From positions 1 through 57,196 of the forward strand of contig VZDP01000008.1 of the NCBI GenBank assembly GCA_009756935.1: a stretch of 57,196 nucleotides of DNA, read 5' to 3'. Shown piece by piece: positions 40,831 to 54,104 of the stretch; the first letter of the stretch is position 1, and the number at the start of each line of letters is the position of its first letter. Source of the stretch: Mesomycoplasma ovipneumoniae (lineage in GTDB: Bacteria > Bacillota_I > Bacilli_A > Mycoplasmatales > Metamycoplasmataceae). The notes under the pieces were generated by a model. That model did no database searches and was not told the origin of the DNA. It saw nothing but the letters and a program-made list of their open reading frames with translations. Position numbers and translations under genes: made by a program.

Positions 40831-43800
40831 TTATTCAGGTAATTCAGGAGGTTTGAATGGACCTAACATTGCATAATAATTAAGTGGGTCGTACAATAAT
40901 GGATGACCAGTACCCTTGTTTGTAATGGAGATTATTCAAGAAGATTTGTGTTCATCATTTGCAAAGTCTACGGCATATCATCTTTGTCACCAATTATCTC
41001 ATAGAAGATTGGATTTAGATAATGTTGGTTTTTGTTGGCTTCCTTCTTTATTTTTTACATATAAGATATCTCAAGGGGCACCATTATAGTGAGTACCACC
41101 AATATCACCTCTTCCAGTTTGTATTCAAAGGTTACGGGTATTATTATGTTGTAGTCTGGGCAACGCTCTATTCAAAAAGAAAACATCGTTAAGAACGGTA
41201 TCATTCGTTGTTCATTCAAATGAGGGAGCGGATCAGAAAACTTTTGAAATATTTTTTGGAAATTTATTAATTCGCGGAATTAAATTATCAGAATCAAACT
41301 GTTGACCTCATCTTTGGTTTCATCTATTCCAATAATTTCGTCCTTGATTTACTATGGATTTAGCATCATGAGGAGTGCTGGTTATCGCATACGGCATTAC
41401 ATGCCCTGGAGTTCCGTAGGGAGAATTTAAAACAAATGAATAAGTCGATGATTGGCTACTTATGCTATCACTTTTGAATTGTAATGATATAGGCAAATGA
41501 ACAACTTTTCCGGCTGGGTATCAGAGTTTTTGGGCGTTTTTAAACCTATCAGGGAAATTAAAAGTTCCTAAACTGGAATTAATTCTTCAATAAAGAGTCA
41601 AATATTTTATTCCAAAACCAGCATCAGTTTTTGTTCTAATTGCAACAGGTGGTTCAGGAACATCAAGTTCTACAGGGGCGTTGCCATCCCATCTTGGGTT
41701 ATTAAAAATTCCTGCATCAGGTTGATTAAGACGATCATTAATCTTTAAATTGCTTGGCTTCTTATTAATAACAACTTTCAGCCAATCTTGTTCATTATAA
41801 GGCGTTAAATGCGGGAATTCCCCAAAAGGATTGTAATCTTTCCCAGTTTTTTGAATTAAATCAAGTGGATCATAAATTGCATAACTAAATCCCATTAGCC
41901 CTGGGTTCATATAGTCAACATTAGTTGGAGTTACAATCGCCGCACTAGACTGGAGTCTAAATGTTATGGATTGGGGTTGGGCTTGAGGTTGTTGACCGGT
42001 AGTACCAGATTGAGTGGTTTGAGTATTATTAGTATCCTGACTAGGATCAAGATGATAGTTATTTATATCTTTAATTGTGATTTTAATTTGCGCACCAACA
42101 ATTGATTTTAAAGATTTTGGCTGCAACTTAAATGTTGCCGTTGTCTTTAGGGGGTCTCACTGTAGGTCTGATAAGGTAAGATCACCATTAAATTTTCTTA
42201 TTTGTTTTGGTTTGTAAGTACCTGCACTAGATAAGTCTTTTTCAACTGGGTGTTGATTTTGTCCTTGGTTACCACCATGAGTTTTATTAGGAATTAATTT
42301 AACTTTAAGATTTTTCTTTAGTCAATCCAAATTTATTGCAGTTCCAGCTTCTTTGTTAAATCTAACATAGATTTGCTCACCTTCATAATAGTCATATCTT
42401 AGTGGGTGTGATCAAGCTGACTCCAGACTGACAGGCACGTTAAGGGGAGCAAAATAAATTTTGTTAGTTTTTGATCCGCTTCCACTTCCAGAATGATTAT
42501 TAACCGGTAGACCTTGAACTGTTTTAAGGTATTGCAATAGTTGATCACCATTATAACTAAGACTTTCAATTTTATGATCATCTTTTTTGTTATTATGATC
42601 AGTAGGAGCAATTTGGGTTACTTCATAAATCGCTCCTGGTTCAAGATTTGAAATATTAAAAGTTAGAGTTTGAGTATTGGGATTAATTAAAACCGGATTT
42701 GAACTTATATCATTTATACCAATATTTTCACCTTGATATATAGGAAATACTTTTTTGTATAATACCGAAAAAGGAACATCAGCAATTGAATCAGCTTGTT
42801 TTTGATTTTTTAGTTTAACACTAAGATTTACAGTTGTGGTTGAAATTGGCTTAAGAGTCACTGCACCGTTATCAGCTAAATTTAATTTTTTAGCTGTTGT
42901 TCGAAACTCTCGTAAATCTTTTTTTGCCCCTGAGGCAATTTCGGGAGCAAATGCAACAGTTAAATCTTGACTAAGTTGGTTTTGGGAGGTAGTTCCGCCA
43001 GTGCCACCATTTTTTTGTAATGTTAGAGTTATATTATTATACTCGGTAAATTGTTCAAGACTATCAACTTTAAAGGTAATTTTATTTTCAGCAGGAGGGG
43101 TAGAACCTTGTTTTGTTCCTTCTTTGGTATTGTTGGTAGTGCCAGATCCGGCAGGTTGTTGCGGTGGTTGAGTTGGTGTAGGATTTTTCTCAGTAACAGT
43201 GAATTTAGGACTAAAGCCAGCATCTTGGATATCTTTAGTTCAACCTTCAAGTTCGATTGTAGCATCATTATCATTAATTTGTGTTTTAACAATATTTGTT
43301 ATTAAAGGTTGAGTAATAAAATCAAGAATAACTTGGTTTCCTGTGCCACCTGGAGCAGAACTTGAGGAACTAGTTGAAGAACTTGAACTAGCAGGAACAA
43401 ATTTTCAACCTTGAGTTAAATTAGGATTAGAAACTTTTTGAGTATCATCAACTGTAAGATTGACAGTTTTTGATGTTAAGGCATTAATTTTGTATTTTCT
43501 TCCTGGTTCAAGAATATTTAAGAATCTAAAAGTAGCCTCAAGTTTATCGGATCCACTTCCACCTGAATTAGTAATAGTAGTTGTAGCTCCAATTGATTGG
43601 GATTGATCACCTTTTTCTAAATACAAGGTAACAAGATCATCTTTTAAGAAAGCATCATCTTTGTCAAATTCTAATTTAATTGTTGCCGAATCAGTTGTAA
43701 CTTCACTAATTGTAGTATTAATTAATTTAGTTTTTTCTGCTATTGAGTAAAACTTACGTTGCAAGGCACTTTCTTGACTAATTGGGGTGTCGAAGGTGAT

Positions 43801-46800
43801 AGGGGTTCCAGCTTTTTTAATTGACTTAATAATATATTGTTTTGCTTTTTTAAGATTAGAGTTAATTTGAAATTGTAATGTTGAAGTAATTTGTCCGCCT
43901 TGTGGAGTTAAACGGGTTGAACTAGTTACTGTTTTATCATCGTCACGTCAAGTAGATGGAGTATACTTATTTCCAAATTCTTCGTCAATTTTGGCTTCTA
44001 GTGTTAAATTTTGATTATTCAGCTCACCGTTGTTGTTGTAGAATTCAACATCAACATTAGTTCTACCTTCAGAGACAGCCTCATATTTAATTGCCTTAAT
44101 TGCGTTTTTAGTTTTTAAGTCAATAGTTGAGTTATTTGCTGGCGGAGTTACTTTTAATTCTTGAGGCAAACGAACACCAAATCTGTCTTGAGCTCCTTCT
44201 TTTAGATTAAATATATAATTTTTAATTTTATATTTATCTCCTGGAATAAGACCTTTAGCTTCAAGAACAATTTGTGTATTTTGTGGAGTTCTAGCACCGC
44301 CTCCTCCGCTTGGTCCTGAACCTTTTATCTCTTTTGATTCAGTATAAAAGATTTTTCTTTCAACAGATTCAAGCTCAAGTTGAATATTATACTTATCTTG
44401 TAAAAAGATTAAATCGCCTCTGTCAAGCTCAATTTGGAAGTAACCACTTGTAAGTTCCGGAGTGCTTTTTCTTTGTCCGCTAACAGTTATATTTGAATTT
44501 CTTGTTGTTGAGCTTGTTACACTTCTAATTGCTGTTGTTTCAACTGTTGTATTAACGATTGTTTGTCATTTTTCTGACTCAGAAGTTGCTAGTTTTTTGT
44601 CTTCAGGTTGCAATTTTTCTTTGTCAATATAAAGACTTAATGGTGTAGTACCTTGACCTCTAGCTGAGAGACTAATTTCTTCAATTAAGTATCAAGAACC
44701 TTTGTCAAGTCCGCCTAGTTCAAATTCTAAAAAGGTAATTCCAAAATTTTCTTCACTTTCTTGTTGGGCTTGAACTGCTGGGCTTGGTTGTCTTTGAGGT
44801 ACTCTAATTGTAACTGAATCAATATCTTTATTTGTAGATCTAGCACTAGCCGTTGTTGGGTCTCACCAACCGTATGCAATGTTTTTTCTATTAAGTTTTT
44901 TAAACTTAATAATAGCTCTATGATTGCTAAAGTCTAATTTTTGTGAGTTTTCAACAGCTAAATTTAGTTTAATACTTGTTTCACTTGGAACATAAGTCAT
45001 TTTTGTAATCAATGGGGCAGTATTAAAACTAAATGAAGACTGGACACTTGGCTGAGAAGAAAAATTAACGGCAACTGGGGCATTAGGATCAGGAACAATA
45101 ATCTTAATTTTTTGGGCTTCATCTTCAAGACCAATTATTGTATATTGCGCTCCTGCATCTAAATTATCAAGATCAAATTCATAATAATAATGAGCTCGGT
45201 CAGGTTGATTGTTTAGTCAACCCTGATTAGTATTGCCTTGAGTTGGTACTAACTTAGCCTGAACAGAAGTTGTTGTTGTATTAGAAATTCCTTGTTTTGA
45301 AGATTTATAAACTAATTTTAGTCTTGTTGATTTTTCCTCAAGTGGTTTGTCTTGACTTGCGAAAAATACTCTAACTTTTGCTTTTTGCCAAGGCTTACCG
45401 TTTCGCTTATTATCTAATTGATAAGTAATTCCTAGAGCGGTAGCAGATTCAAAAGTTGTTTTGAATTGTTTTTCTTGCCTGGCGGTTGACTGACCTGAAC
45501 CTTGCTGGGCATTTTCTTGGATTTTTTGGTCGTCAAATTCAATTGTTTGCTGATTTTGAAATTGAGTCTGAGCACCACCAAGGTCTGCTTGAGTTTGATT
45601 TTGGGCTTGATCAAAAACTAATGAAGTAATACTATAGTCAGTATTTTTGTCAAGATTTTTTAATTGGAAGACAACTTTTGAAGTTTTTTCAATTTCATCA
45701 GCAATAATTGCGCCTTCTTCTTCTCTTGTTTGGTTTGTATTATATGTAAAAGTTCCTTTTACAGCTTTACCAATAAATGAACCATTTGGATCTTCAATTA
45801 CTAGTTCAATTGTTGCACTTGTTTCTGAAATTGCTTTTTTACGGATTGCAATTATTTTTGTATTTGTATAAAAACTACGTTTTGCAATAGTAACTGATTC
45901 TTTAATTGCAATTGGTGGAACTTCTAAATTTGATAACAAAGGAGAAGCTTTTAAATCTTCATTAAGAAAATCAAGTGATTCAACAACATATTTTCCTGGT
46001 TCATTAATATTATTAATTGTTACTTCAACAGTTGGCTCTGAACCACTTGTATTTAATGTTGAATTAAAACTGTTTTTGTCAATTTCAATACTTTGTCCTA
46101 AACCTTTTGGACTTGTATAGTTAACTTTGATTTTTTGGTGTGTTTCAAGAAAGGCTTTGAATTTTGGATCAAATTTAATTGTTAGTTTTGCATTATTTTG
46201 ACTAAAATCAGGTTGAATTTCAATTGACTTTACATCAACTTTAGCTGGATAAGTTAAAAATGCCCGTTTTTCTTCAGCTTGAGGTGAGAAATTAAAGAGT
46301 CCTGAGTTTTGATCACCATCAGTTTCAGTCTTAGTAGTTAAAACACTATCTAATTGATTATTTGTATCATAAGCAATTTTTGTTATGTAATATTGAGCAA
46401 AAGGATCTAATCCGGTTAGTGTAAATTTGAATGTTGTACTGTCTTGAATTGACTCGTCTTGTGATTTTTTATCTTGACCTGCTGCAGAAGCACTTTGTAG
46501 CGTTGCTAATACTTCCTGGATTGTGTCTTTTGCCTCATTACCATCAACAACTTTTTTAAACTGAATTTTTGCTTTTATTGATTTTTGACCAGCTTGAATA
46601 TGTTTAAATACATCACCAGTATCTTTAAGATTTAAAATAAAATCATAATTTTCAGGGTTTGCATCATTACGGAACTGTAAAATTGAATTAACAATTGGTA
46701 AGGTAGCAAATTTTTTGGTTTCTTCAGTTACATTTGTATCAAAAACAAAATTTAATGGTTTAGCTGAAGTTGTGCTACGACGACGTCTTGAGCCACTAGT

Positions 46801-49800
46801 AGTCCCTGTTTGTTTGATTCCTAAAACGCGAAATCCGGTACCTTTTTCAAGGTCGGTTAGTTCAGCTTTAAATTTAACATTATTTTGGTCATTAGCATCA
46901 AGAGTCAATTGAGCTGTTTTTTCAACAGTTGAGCCTGTTTGGTAATAAACTAGCTCTAACTTATCTTTATAGTCAACATGTTTTAAATACTGATCAGTTT
47001 TATCAAAAGTTAAAGTAATTGTTGCACTATCAACTTTTTTGTCATCAATATCAATTTGGTCAATTTTTGCTGATTCAGGTTTAATAATAAATTGATCACC
47101 AAATTCAACTTGACCATTTCCAGACACATTTCCTTCAATTTGTGTTTTTGTCCCTGGATCACTAACCTTAACTGCAAAATCTGAAAACTGCTGTTTTGTG
47201 CTTGGAGTAGTTTTTGTAGTTGGATCAGCTTCGAACAGAGTCGCGGTAGGAACTGTGGCAGAAGTTGTTTGTTTTGTATCAGCTCAAGTTAGACTAAGAA
47301 CTTTATAAATAGCATTTTTTTCTAAATTGTCAAGTTCAAAACTAAATTTAGAATTTTTAATTTTTGCTTTTTGTTGAACATTATAAACTGTTTGATCTTG
47401 AAGGTCTGTTCCATCTGGTTGAACCATTTTTTGTAGAGTTATTTCAACATCACGACCTTCAAATCCACCATTTGTGATATTTCTTCCGGCAAGTGGGTCT
47501 CTAATTGTAAAGTTAGCAAGATATTTTGTTTCAGAAATTTTATCAATTGAATAAGCAATTACTTCTGGTTTGGTTGCAAAATAAAGTTTTGATAAAACTT
47601 CAGGAGTTGTGATAGCTTGATTTTGGGTTCCTTGGGCTTGCTGAGGATCGCTAAATTTGAAAGTTTTTAGTCTTTTTGGTCCACCTTCAACTTCAGGAGT
47701 AATATCTTCTACTTTTGTAAGAACATATAAATTTCCAGGGCTAACTGAATCAAGGCTAAGGTCAATAGTTGGCTTTGTATTTTGACCTTGATTATTGGTT
47801 TCAAATTCTTGTTTAGTAGTTACTTGTTGACCGGTCTGACTATCTTGGAAAGTAAATTGAAGTTTTCTTTTTGTATTAGCACTACTTTGGTATAAAAATT
47901 GCTCATTTTGGGCAAAGCTAACTGTAACATTAGCACTTGTATTATCAGATTTATAACTAATATCAGTAATTGTTGCTGATTCAGCATCAAGTATAAATTC
48001 TTTAGTTACTTTTTGGTCTGGTTGGGTGCCTGGTTGGGTACCTGGTTGACCAGCAGCAGCACCGTCAAAGCCATCAACTTTTTCTCCGCCTTGAATTTGG
48101 TCAGGTTGAGGCTGAGCTGGCAGACTATCAAGAACTTTTAGCTCTTCAATTTCGTATTGGCCAGCTTTTTCTAGACCGCTAATGTCAAAAACGGCATTTC
48201 CGTTGATTATTTCAGCACTATAAACAGTTGGAATTTGAGGCTGAACTGGTTGGCCAGTTTTTGACTTAATCTTAATTTGTAAAAATTTATTATTTCAATT
48301 AGCACCGTTATCATTTAATTTAACATTAATTTGAACAGAAGTCTCAGAAGTTGAAATTGGCTTAATTTGGGCTAAATTTGGTCTTGGTGAGAAAAATTGT
48401 TTTTCAAAACCAGCCTGAGTATTTGGTGAGTTATCAAATTCAAATTTGAATTCTTGTTTTTTTAGATCAAGTTCATTTCGTACTTGAGTTGAGTCTTCTT
48501 TTAGCTTAATATTTTCAATTTCGTATTTATCTCCAGGAGATAAATTGCCTAATTGGAAAGTAATTGTTTTGGCTGATCTATCGACAGTTGCTTCAACTTG
48601 TTCAGTTTGGCTAGTTTGGGTTGATAAATTTCTATAGCTAAGCTCAATTTGTTTTTGACCTAAATAGTCATCAACATTATCAAGAGTAAGTTTAACATTT
48701 AGTGAGGTTGTCTGGATTGACTCAGTTTCAATTTTGACAATTTTTGCAGTCTTAGCTGTTGTAACAAATGATTTTTTAGCTTCTAAATCTGTATCAGTTT
48801 CAAGTAGTTCAATTTCTTCTTCTTGAACTCCGCTTTGGGAGTCAACATTAACTAAAACTGGATCTAAACTACGTTTAGTACGTCTTGAAGAGAAAGTCGC
48901 AACACCAGGACTGGCAGCAGGAGCAGCTTCTTTTTCAAATTTAACTGATTTAATTTTATATTTTGTTGCCTTTTCTAAATTTAAAAAGGTAAAATCATAA
49001 ATTCCATTAAGACTTGTTCCGCTTAAGGTTAAATTTTGTTGGGTTTGACCTTGGGTTTGAGCCCCACTAGTTGCATCAATTTTTTCTAACTCAACAATTA
49101 ATTTTTTACCAGCAGTATATCTTCCATCATCTTTGAGCTCAAGTCTAAGACGAGCTTGGGTTTCAACTTCAGTATCAAATTCAATTTTTTTAATTACAGC
49201 TGCAGTAGCGATTATTTGGTCTTTATAAAAATCAAGATCATCTAAATAAATATCAACTTTTGGAGTAGTAGGGTTAACATCGTCTTGGACTTGTTCAAAG
49301 CCAAGAATTACATATTGCTGACCGTTTTCAAGATTTTTTAGCTCAAAAGTTGTTTTTTGGCTGTTAACATTAGTTGTTGCTTCAACAATTTGTTCTTGTT
49401 GCTCGCCACCGTATTTTTTAAAGCGAACTTTGAGCTTGTTTTTGTTAAGAAAATCATCAAGCTTTTCGGTGGTTCCAGTTTGAGCATTTTGGTGATTTGG
49501 GATAAAATCTTTACCAAATTCAATTTCAAATTGAGCTGTGTTTTTAGTTCGGTCTGTTAGCTGAATTTTTGTAACATTAGCAGTTTTTGGAATAGTTTGG
49601 AATTCTGATTTTTCTGGTGAATCAAGCAACTTATCTTTAAAAGGAATTAGAGCCGGGCTAGTATTAGTATCGGCAAATTGAGCAAGGGAACGGCGAACTC
49701 GAGCACCTGCTTGGACAGGAGCGGTAGCCTGAGAATTTGTTGCACCTTCAAGTTTGAGTGAGTTTTTATCTATTTCATAAAGACCTTGTTTGTATAGGTC

Positions 49801-52494
49801 GGTAATATCAAATAAAATACGGGCACTATTTACTTTTGCACTAATTTTTCCTTCTTTAAAGTTAGCGTTTGTAGCTAGTGCCTCATCGCCATTTTTTGCT
49901 TTTAGACGGTATTTAAGTGTTGCGGTCTTACCATTATAGACACCTTTTGCATCAGCTAAAATGAAAGTAGCAATTACACGCTGCTCGTAGGAATTATCAT
50001 AGCCAACTTCAATAATTGCACTCTGAGTGAAAAATGAAGACTGGCTTGAGTCAAATTTGTGATCAGCATCGCCAAATAAAATATTTCTTTCGGTAAGTAC
50101 TTTATTTGTATCTTGATTTAGTTCAACTTCTTTTGTAAGAACAATTGAATTAATATTGTATTTTGAACCAATTTCAAGATTACTTAGCTCAAAAGTTAAA
50201 GAATTATCATTAGTATTAGTCTGATCTGCAAAAGCGGATAAAAGTTTTGATGAGCCAGCAAGAGAATAGTAAATTTTTACTTTGTCATTTCCAATTGCCT
50301 TAATTGTCTCAGGGCTAAAAGTTACTTTTAACTTAGCACTTGTTTGTTGTTCGCTAAGATTTTCAATTTTAGTTAGAACCAAAGGAGCATGAACACCAAA
50401 TATTTTTTGAGCCGGAGTTATTGTTTTTGAGACACTTAAAATATCCGAGTCGCCTTTTGATGACTTGTAGTCTTTAACTTCAATTTTTTCAATTAAATAG
50501 TTTTGTCCTTTTGAAAGCGAATCTATTGGCAAATTGGCAATTATTGAATTATTTTCAATAATTGCATCAATGGTCTTAGAAGTCCCGCCAGGTATTAGTT
50601 CTTTATAAGTTATTTTTGCTTTTTTTAGTGACTCTAGGATATTTTTAAAGGCAATATTAAGTTCAACTGCAGTGTCAGATTTTGTTGTATAAGTAATTGA
50701 ACTAACAGCCGGACGGGTAGTTCAGGTTAGTTTATTTGTGCTAATATTAGGACCAAAATTTAAAAATAATTTATTAACAAATTCGTTTGTTGAGTCAGCA
50801 ATTCCGACTGAGTCAATTAAATAATTAGTTCCGGGCTCAAGGTTAATTAAATCCCAACTAAGAACCAATTTATTACCATTAATACTAAAAGCTTGTGCCT
50901 GAGATTTAATTAAATTACTTGATCCAGCTACTTTAAAGTATAGTGTTGCAATTTTATCTTTAATAAAATCATCAACTGAATCAAGAATCATGCTAATGCG
51001 ACTTTGATCTTCGCTAATTCGGTCAACAACCACTGATTCAACCATTGCACTTGTTGCATTAGTAAAGAACTTTTTCTGTTTTTGGTCAAAATTTTGGGCA
51101 AAGAAAATTTGACTAGTCTGAGGCTGACCGTTTTCGTCAAAATTTGTGGCGTCCCCTACAACTTCAAGTGATGAAATTGTAAAGTGTTTTTCTTTTGGTA
51201 AATTTTTTGCCAAAGAAAATAGCTTGTTTCCAACTACATGGGCTGAACTTGACAGCATTTTTGTAGGCTGGTCATCAGCAAAGAAATTAATTTTTACTTC
51301 TTTACCATTTAACATTAATGATTGGTCATTAAATTTAATATCAAAACTTGAGGTATTATTTGCATCAACAAAAGTTCTAATTCGGGCAATTTCAGGTGCA
51401 GAAATAAATGAAAGATTATTATTTGTTGAAATTGCTAGTGAGCCAGAATTATTCCAAATTCGTGAAATTCAGAATTTGGTTCCCCCAGGAATTTGTTTTA
51501 AATCTAAATTAGCAAAAACTTTATTGTTTTGGACAATTAAGCTAACATCATTTGCAACGCCAAATTGGAAATTATCTAGTTCGTCTTTGTAATAATATTC
51601 TAAATTAATTTTTTCATTTGGATTAATTTTAATATTTTTGTTTTCAAAAGCTAGCGAAATCTCAAGTAAAGCTGAATTTAGACCGTAGGCTTTTTGGCTA
51701 AGATTTAAAATTTTACCAGCAATTGGACTTGGGGCAAAATAACGATTAGCCAAAGGCGAAATTGCCAAATCAAAAAGCTGATCAGGATCGCCAAAGTAAT
51801 ATTTTGTGCCAACAATTTCGTATTTTTGATTGCGATCTAAATTTCTGAGCACAAAACTAGCTTGTTTTTGGTCATTTTTGGCAACAAGTTGCCCTTTTGC
51901 TTCAAGAATTTTATTTGAACCAATTTCTTTGTAGTACAAAATTAAATTAGCTGAATCAAGTAAATTTTGTGAGTCAAATAAATCAAGATCTAAAATTGTA
52001 TCATTTTCAATATCATAATGACTAAATTTTTCAACTTGATTTTTTGTTGAAAAAAACTGCGAAGTTTTTGAAAAACTAAAATAATAACGCGGATTATTTG
52101 GGGCTACAAGTTGTAATTCATAAATTGAACCACCCAGCAAATTATCGGCATAAGTATGGAAAGTGTCAGTTTTTGGGTCATACTCGACTTTAGTTTTAAC
52201 ACTATAACGCGATTTTTGACTAATATAAACAAGTTCTAAATCAGCTTTTTTTGCCCAGTCAGTATCTTGTTTTGTTTTACCTTGGAGTTTAAAACTAAAA
52301 TCACCTGAATTAGGACTTACATTATCAGCAACAAAATTTTGGACATAGATTGTTTTTGGAGTAATTACTTTGGCAAGATAAGGCGAGAGCGAAACAATAG
52401 CACCGGTTAAAAAACCGCTGCTTGCAAGTAATTTTTTACTAAGATGGTTGTTAATTGTTTTATTGTTTTGGTATTCTTGATTTGCTTTTTTCAT
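40831..52494 (-). CDS. Giant repeat-containing surface protein (DUF1410-like repeats), 3887 aa
   Basis: One frame of 3888 codons, ATG 52492-52494 (AAAGGAGATAATT upstream) to TAA 40831-40833; I checked the spans between long TGA-free stretches and found no TAA/TAG. N-terminus: Lys/Asn-rich, then one hydrophobic helix (LLASSGFLTGAIVSLSPYLA), an uncleaved anchor. The ectodomain is about two dozen repeats of ~130-160 aa, each with a beta-rich half ending in a variant of F-L-NLE-G-KY-I-SI (for example FELSNLEIGSKYNINSI, FTFLNLEKATKYKIKSV), as in DUF1410 domains of ureaplasmas and mycoplasmas. The last ~350 aa are different: Trp/Asn/Pro-rich (WNRWNQRWGQ), ending GPFKPPELPE. Probably a long surface fibre with a terminal binding domain. 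Confidence 0.88.
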
Positions 52495-52549
52495 AATTAT
52501 CTCCTTTAATTGGTTAAAATAGAGCGCTTACTTACGTTAGAAATAATGA

Positions 52550-52735
52550 TTAATAAGTAATTCTAAGTCAGGCTTTATCATGTGATACCCATGGGACAAA
52601 ATAAGGATTTTCAGCATCGACTTGGAGTCCATCATAACCTTTTACTGGTAAGAGGTATTTATGTCCTCCTCCATTAGTAAGATTAATTTTATACTGTTGA
52701 TTTGCATTATAAATATTACCACCAACATCTTGCTT
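52550..52735 (-). pseudogene. Orphan 62-codon coding tail, out of frame with the gene upstream
   Basis: In the frame ending at TAA 52550-52552 the minus strand reads LKQDVGGNIYNANQQYKINL, a TNGGGHKYLLP block, then ENPYFVPWVSHDKAWLRITY (TGA as Trp). The upstream membrane-protein frame stops just where this begins, at a T6 run (minus strand, 52736-52741 region); one more T would fuse them. Alternatively its I-L-TN-G-GH motif resembles ISITNKGTGH near the C-terminus of the giant protein, so it may be the leftover end of a lost paralogue. Confidence 0.5.
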
Positions 52736-54102
52736 TAAAAAACGACTTTTGGTTTTTCGCGACGGGCATATTCGCCAAGTGATGAAACAACTATGTCATT
52801 TCCATCGCTAAAATCGGTAAAATCATTAAGATTCTTAATAAATAAAAAAGGTGGTTTATTAATTGCTAAATAATAAAACAGCTTAGAATCAACTATTTTT
52901 TGATAACAAATATTAGGAATATGACTAATATTTGTTTCTGGTATATTAATTTCTGTTTCAATTAAAAATGTTAATTTTTCAAAATCAATTGGAAAATTAC
53001 GCAATTTTTGTGCGATTATATAGTTAATTTTGTAAATATTTTGTGAATGATCATATGACGGGTTTTGGGTTAAAAATTTTAATATTTCATCGATTTTTTG
53101 GTTGCTATGAAAGTCCAAATCAAAGACGCTATAAACAGGGTTTTTATTATCAAATTGATAAATATGGGCAAGAAAATGATTTTGTATATTAAATGTTTGC
53201 TGAACTTGACTTTTATTGTCAATAATTGACTTAAACTGGCCGCTACTTGAATTTACCTCGAGAAATGAGGCTTTCTTTGCTGTTATTAGGTTAAAAAATT
53301 TTTTTATTTCTATTTTTCAGTCATAATTTATTTGACTGTCTAAATTTATAATCACTCAAGACAAAAAGTTGCCTAAATTATGGTCTTTTGCAAAATTTTT
53401 GTATGAATTTCTAATTTTTTCCAGCGTTTTAGGTGATTTTGCACATATTTGCATAATCAAAATATTTTCAAAGTAAAAAATGGAAAAATTAGAAATTTTA
53501 ACAAAAAAAGGGAGAATTTTGTTATACGAAATATAAAAATTTTTAACAAAATCAGCCGTTATTTCAAAAGGAAAACTAAAACTTACCAGAAAACTTGGAC
53601 TTGCAAAATCAAGAATTAATTTGTCAACTAGTCGGTTTTTAAAGGTTTTTTTGTATTTTGCTATGTCAAAAATTGATTTTTGGATTTGGATTAGAACAAA
53701 ACCGTTTTTTGAACTATCCTGAAAAAAAACTTGAAAATTATTGTTAAAAAGGAACCTTTTTTGAAATTTGACTGTAATTGAACCTTTTCTTCAATGGTCA
53801 ATCCGTGAAAGAAATAATTTTTGGTAAGGTTCTTCAAGGAGCGAAATAAAATCAGATTGACTCACCCAAAGCCCTGTTAGTAAATTGTTATTTTCAACAA
53901 TATATTTCAAACTAGGAAGTGAAAAAACATCGCTAACACGGATTCTTTTTAAATCAGCATCATAAGTAAAAGGAATTAAAGGGAGAATTTTTGTTTTTTT
54001 ATTATTGGCAAAAAGTAAAACTATGATCAAAAAGCAAACAAAAAAAATACTAATCAGCAAAATTAGCGCAACTATTAAATAAGTTTGAATTTGTGCAGAC
54101 AT
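52735..54102 (-). CDS. Hypothetical membrane-anchored protein, 455 aa
   Basis: ATG 54100-54102, stop TAA 52735-52737, Trp TGA at several sites. A strong N-terminal TM helix (LIVALILLISIFFVCFLIIVLLF) is followed by a mostly cytoplasmic Phe/Lys/Ile-rich domain without known motifs. The start is 2 nt after the pcrA stop and lacks a ribosome site, so it is translated by coupling. The C-terminus may be shortened by a homopolymer slip (see the orphan tail). I do not recognise the family. Confidence 0.65.
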
Positions 54103-54104
54103 TT

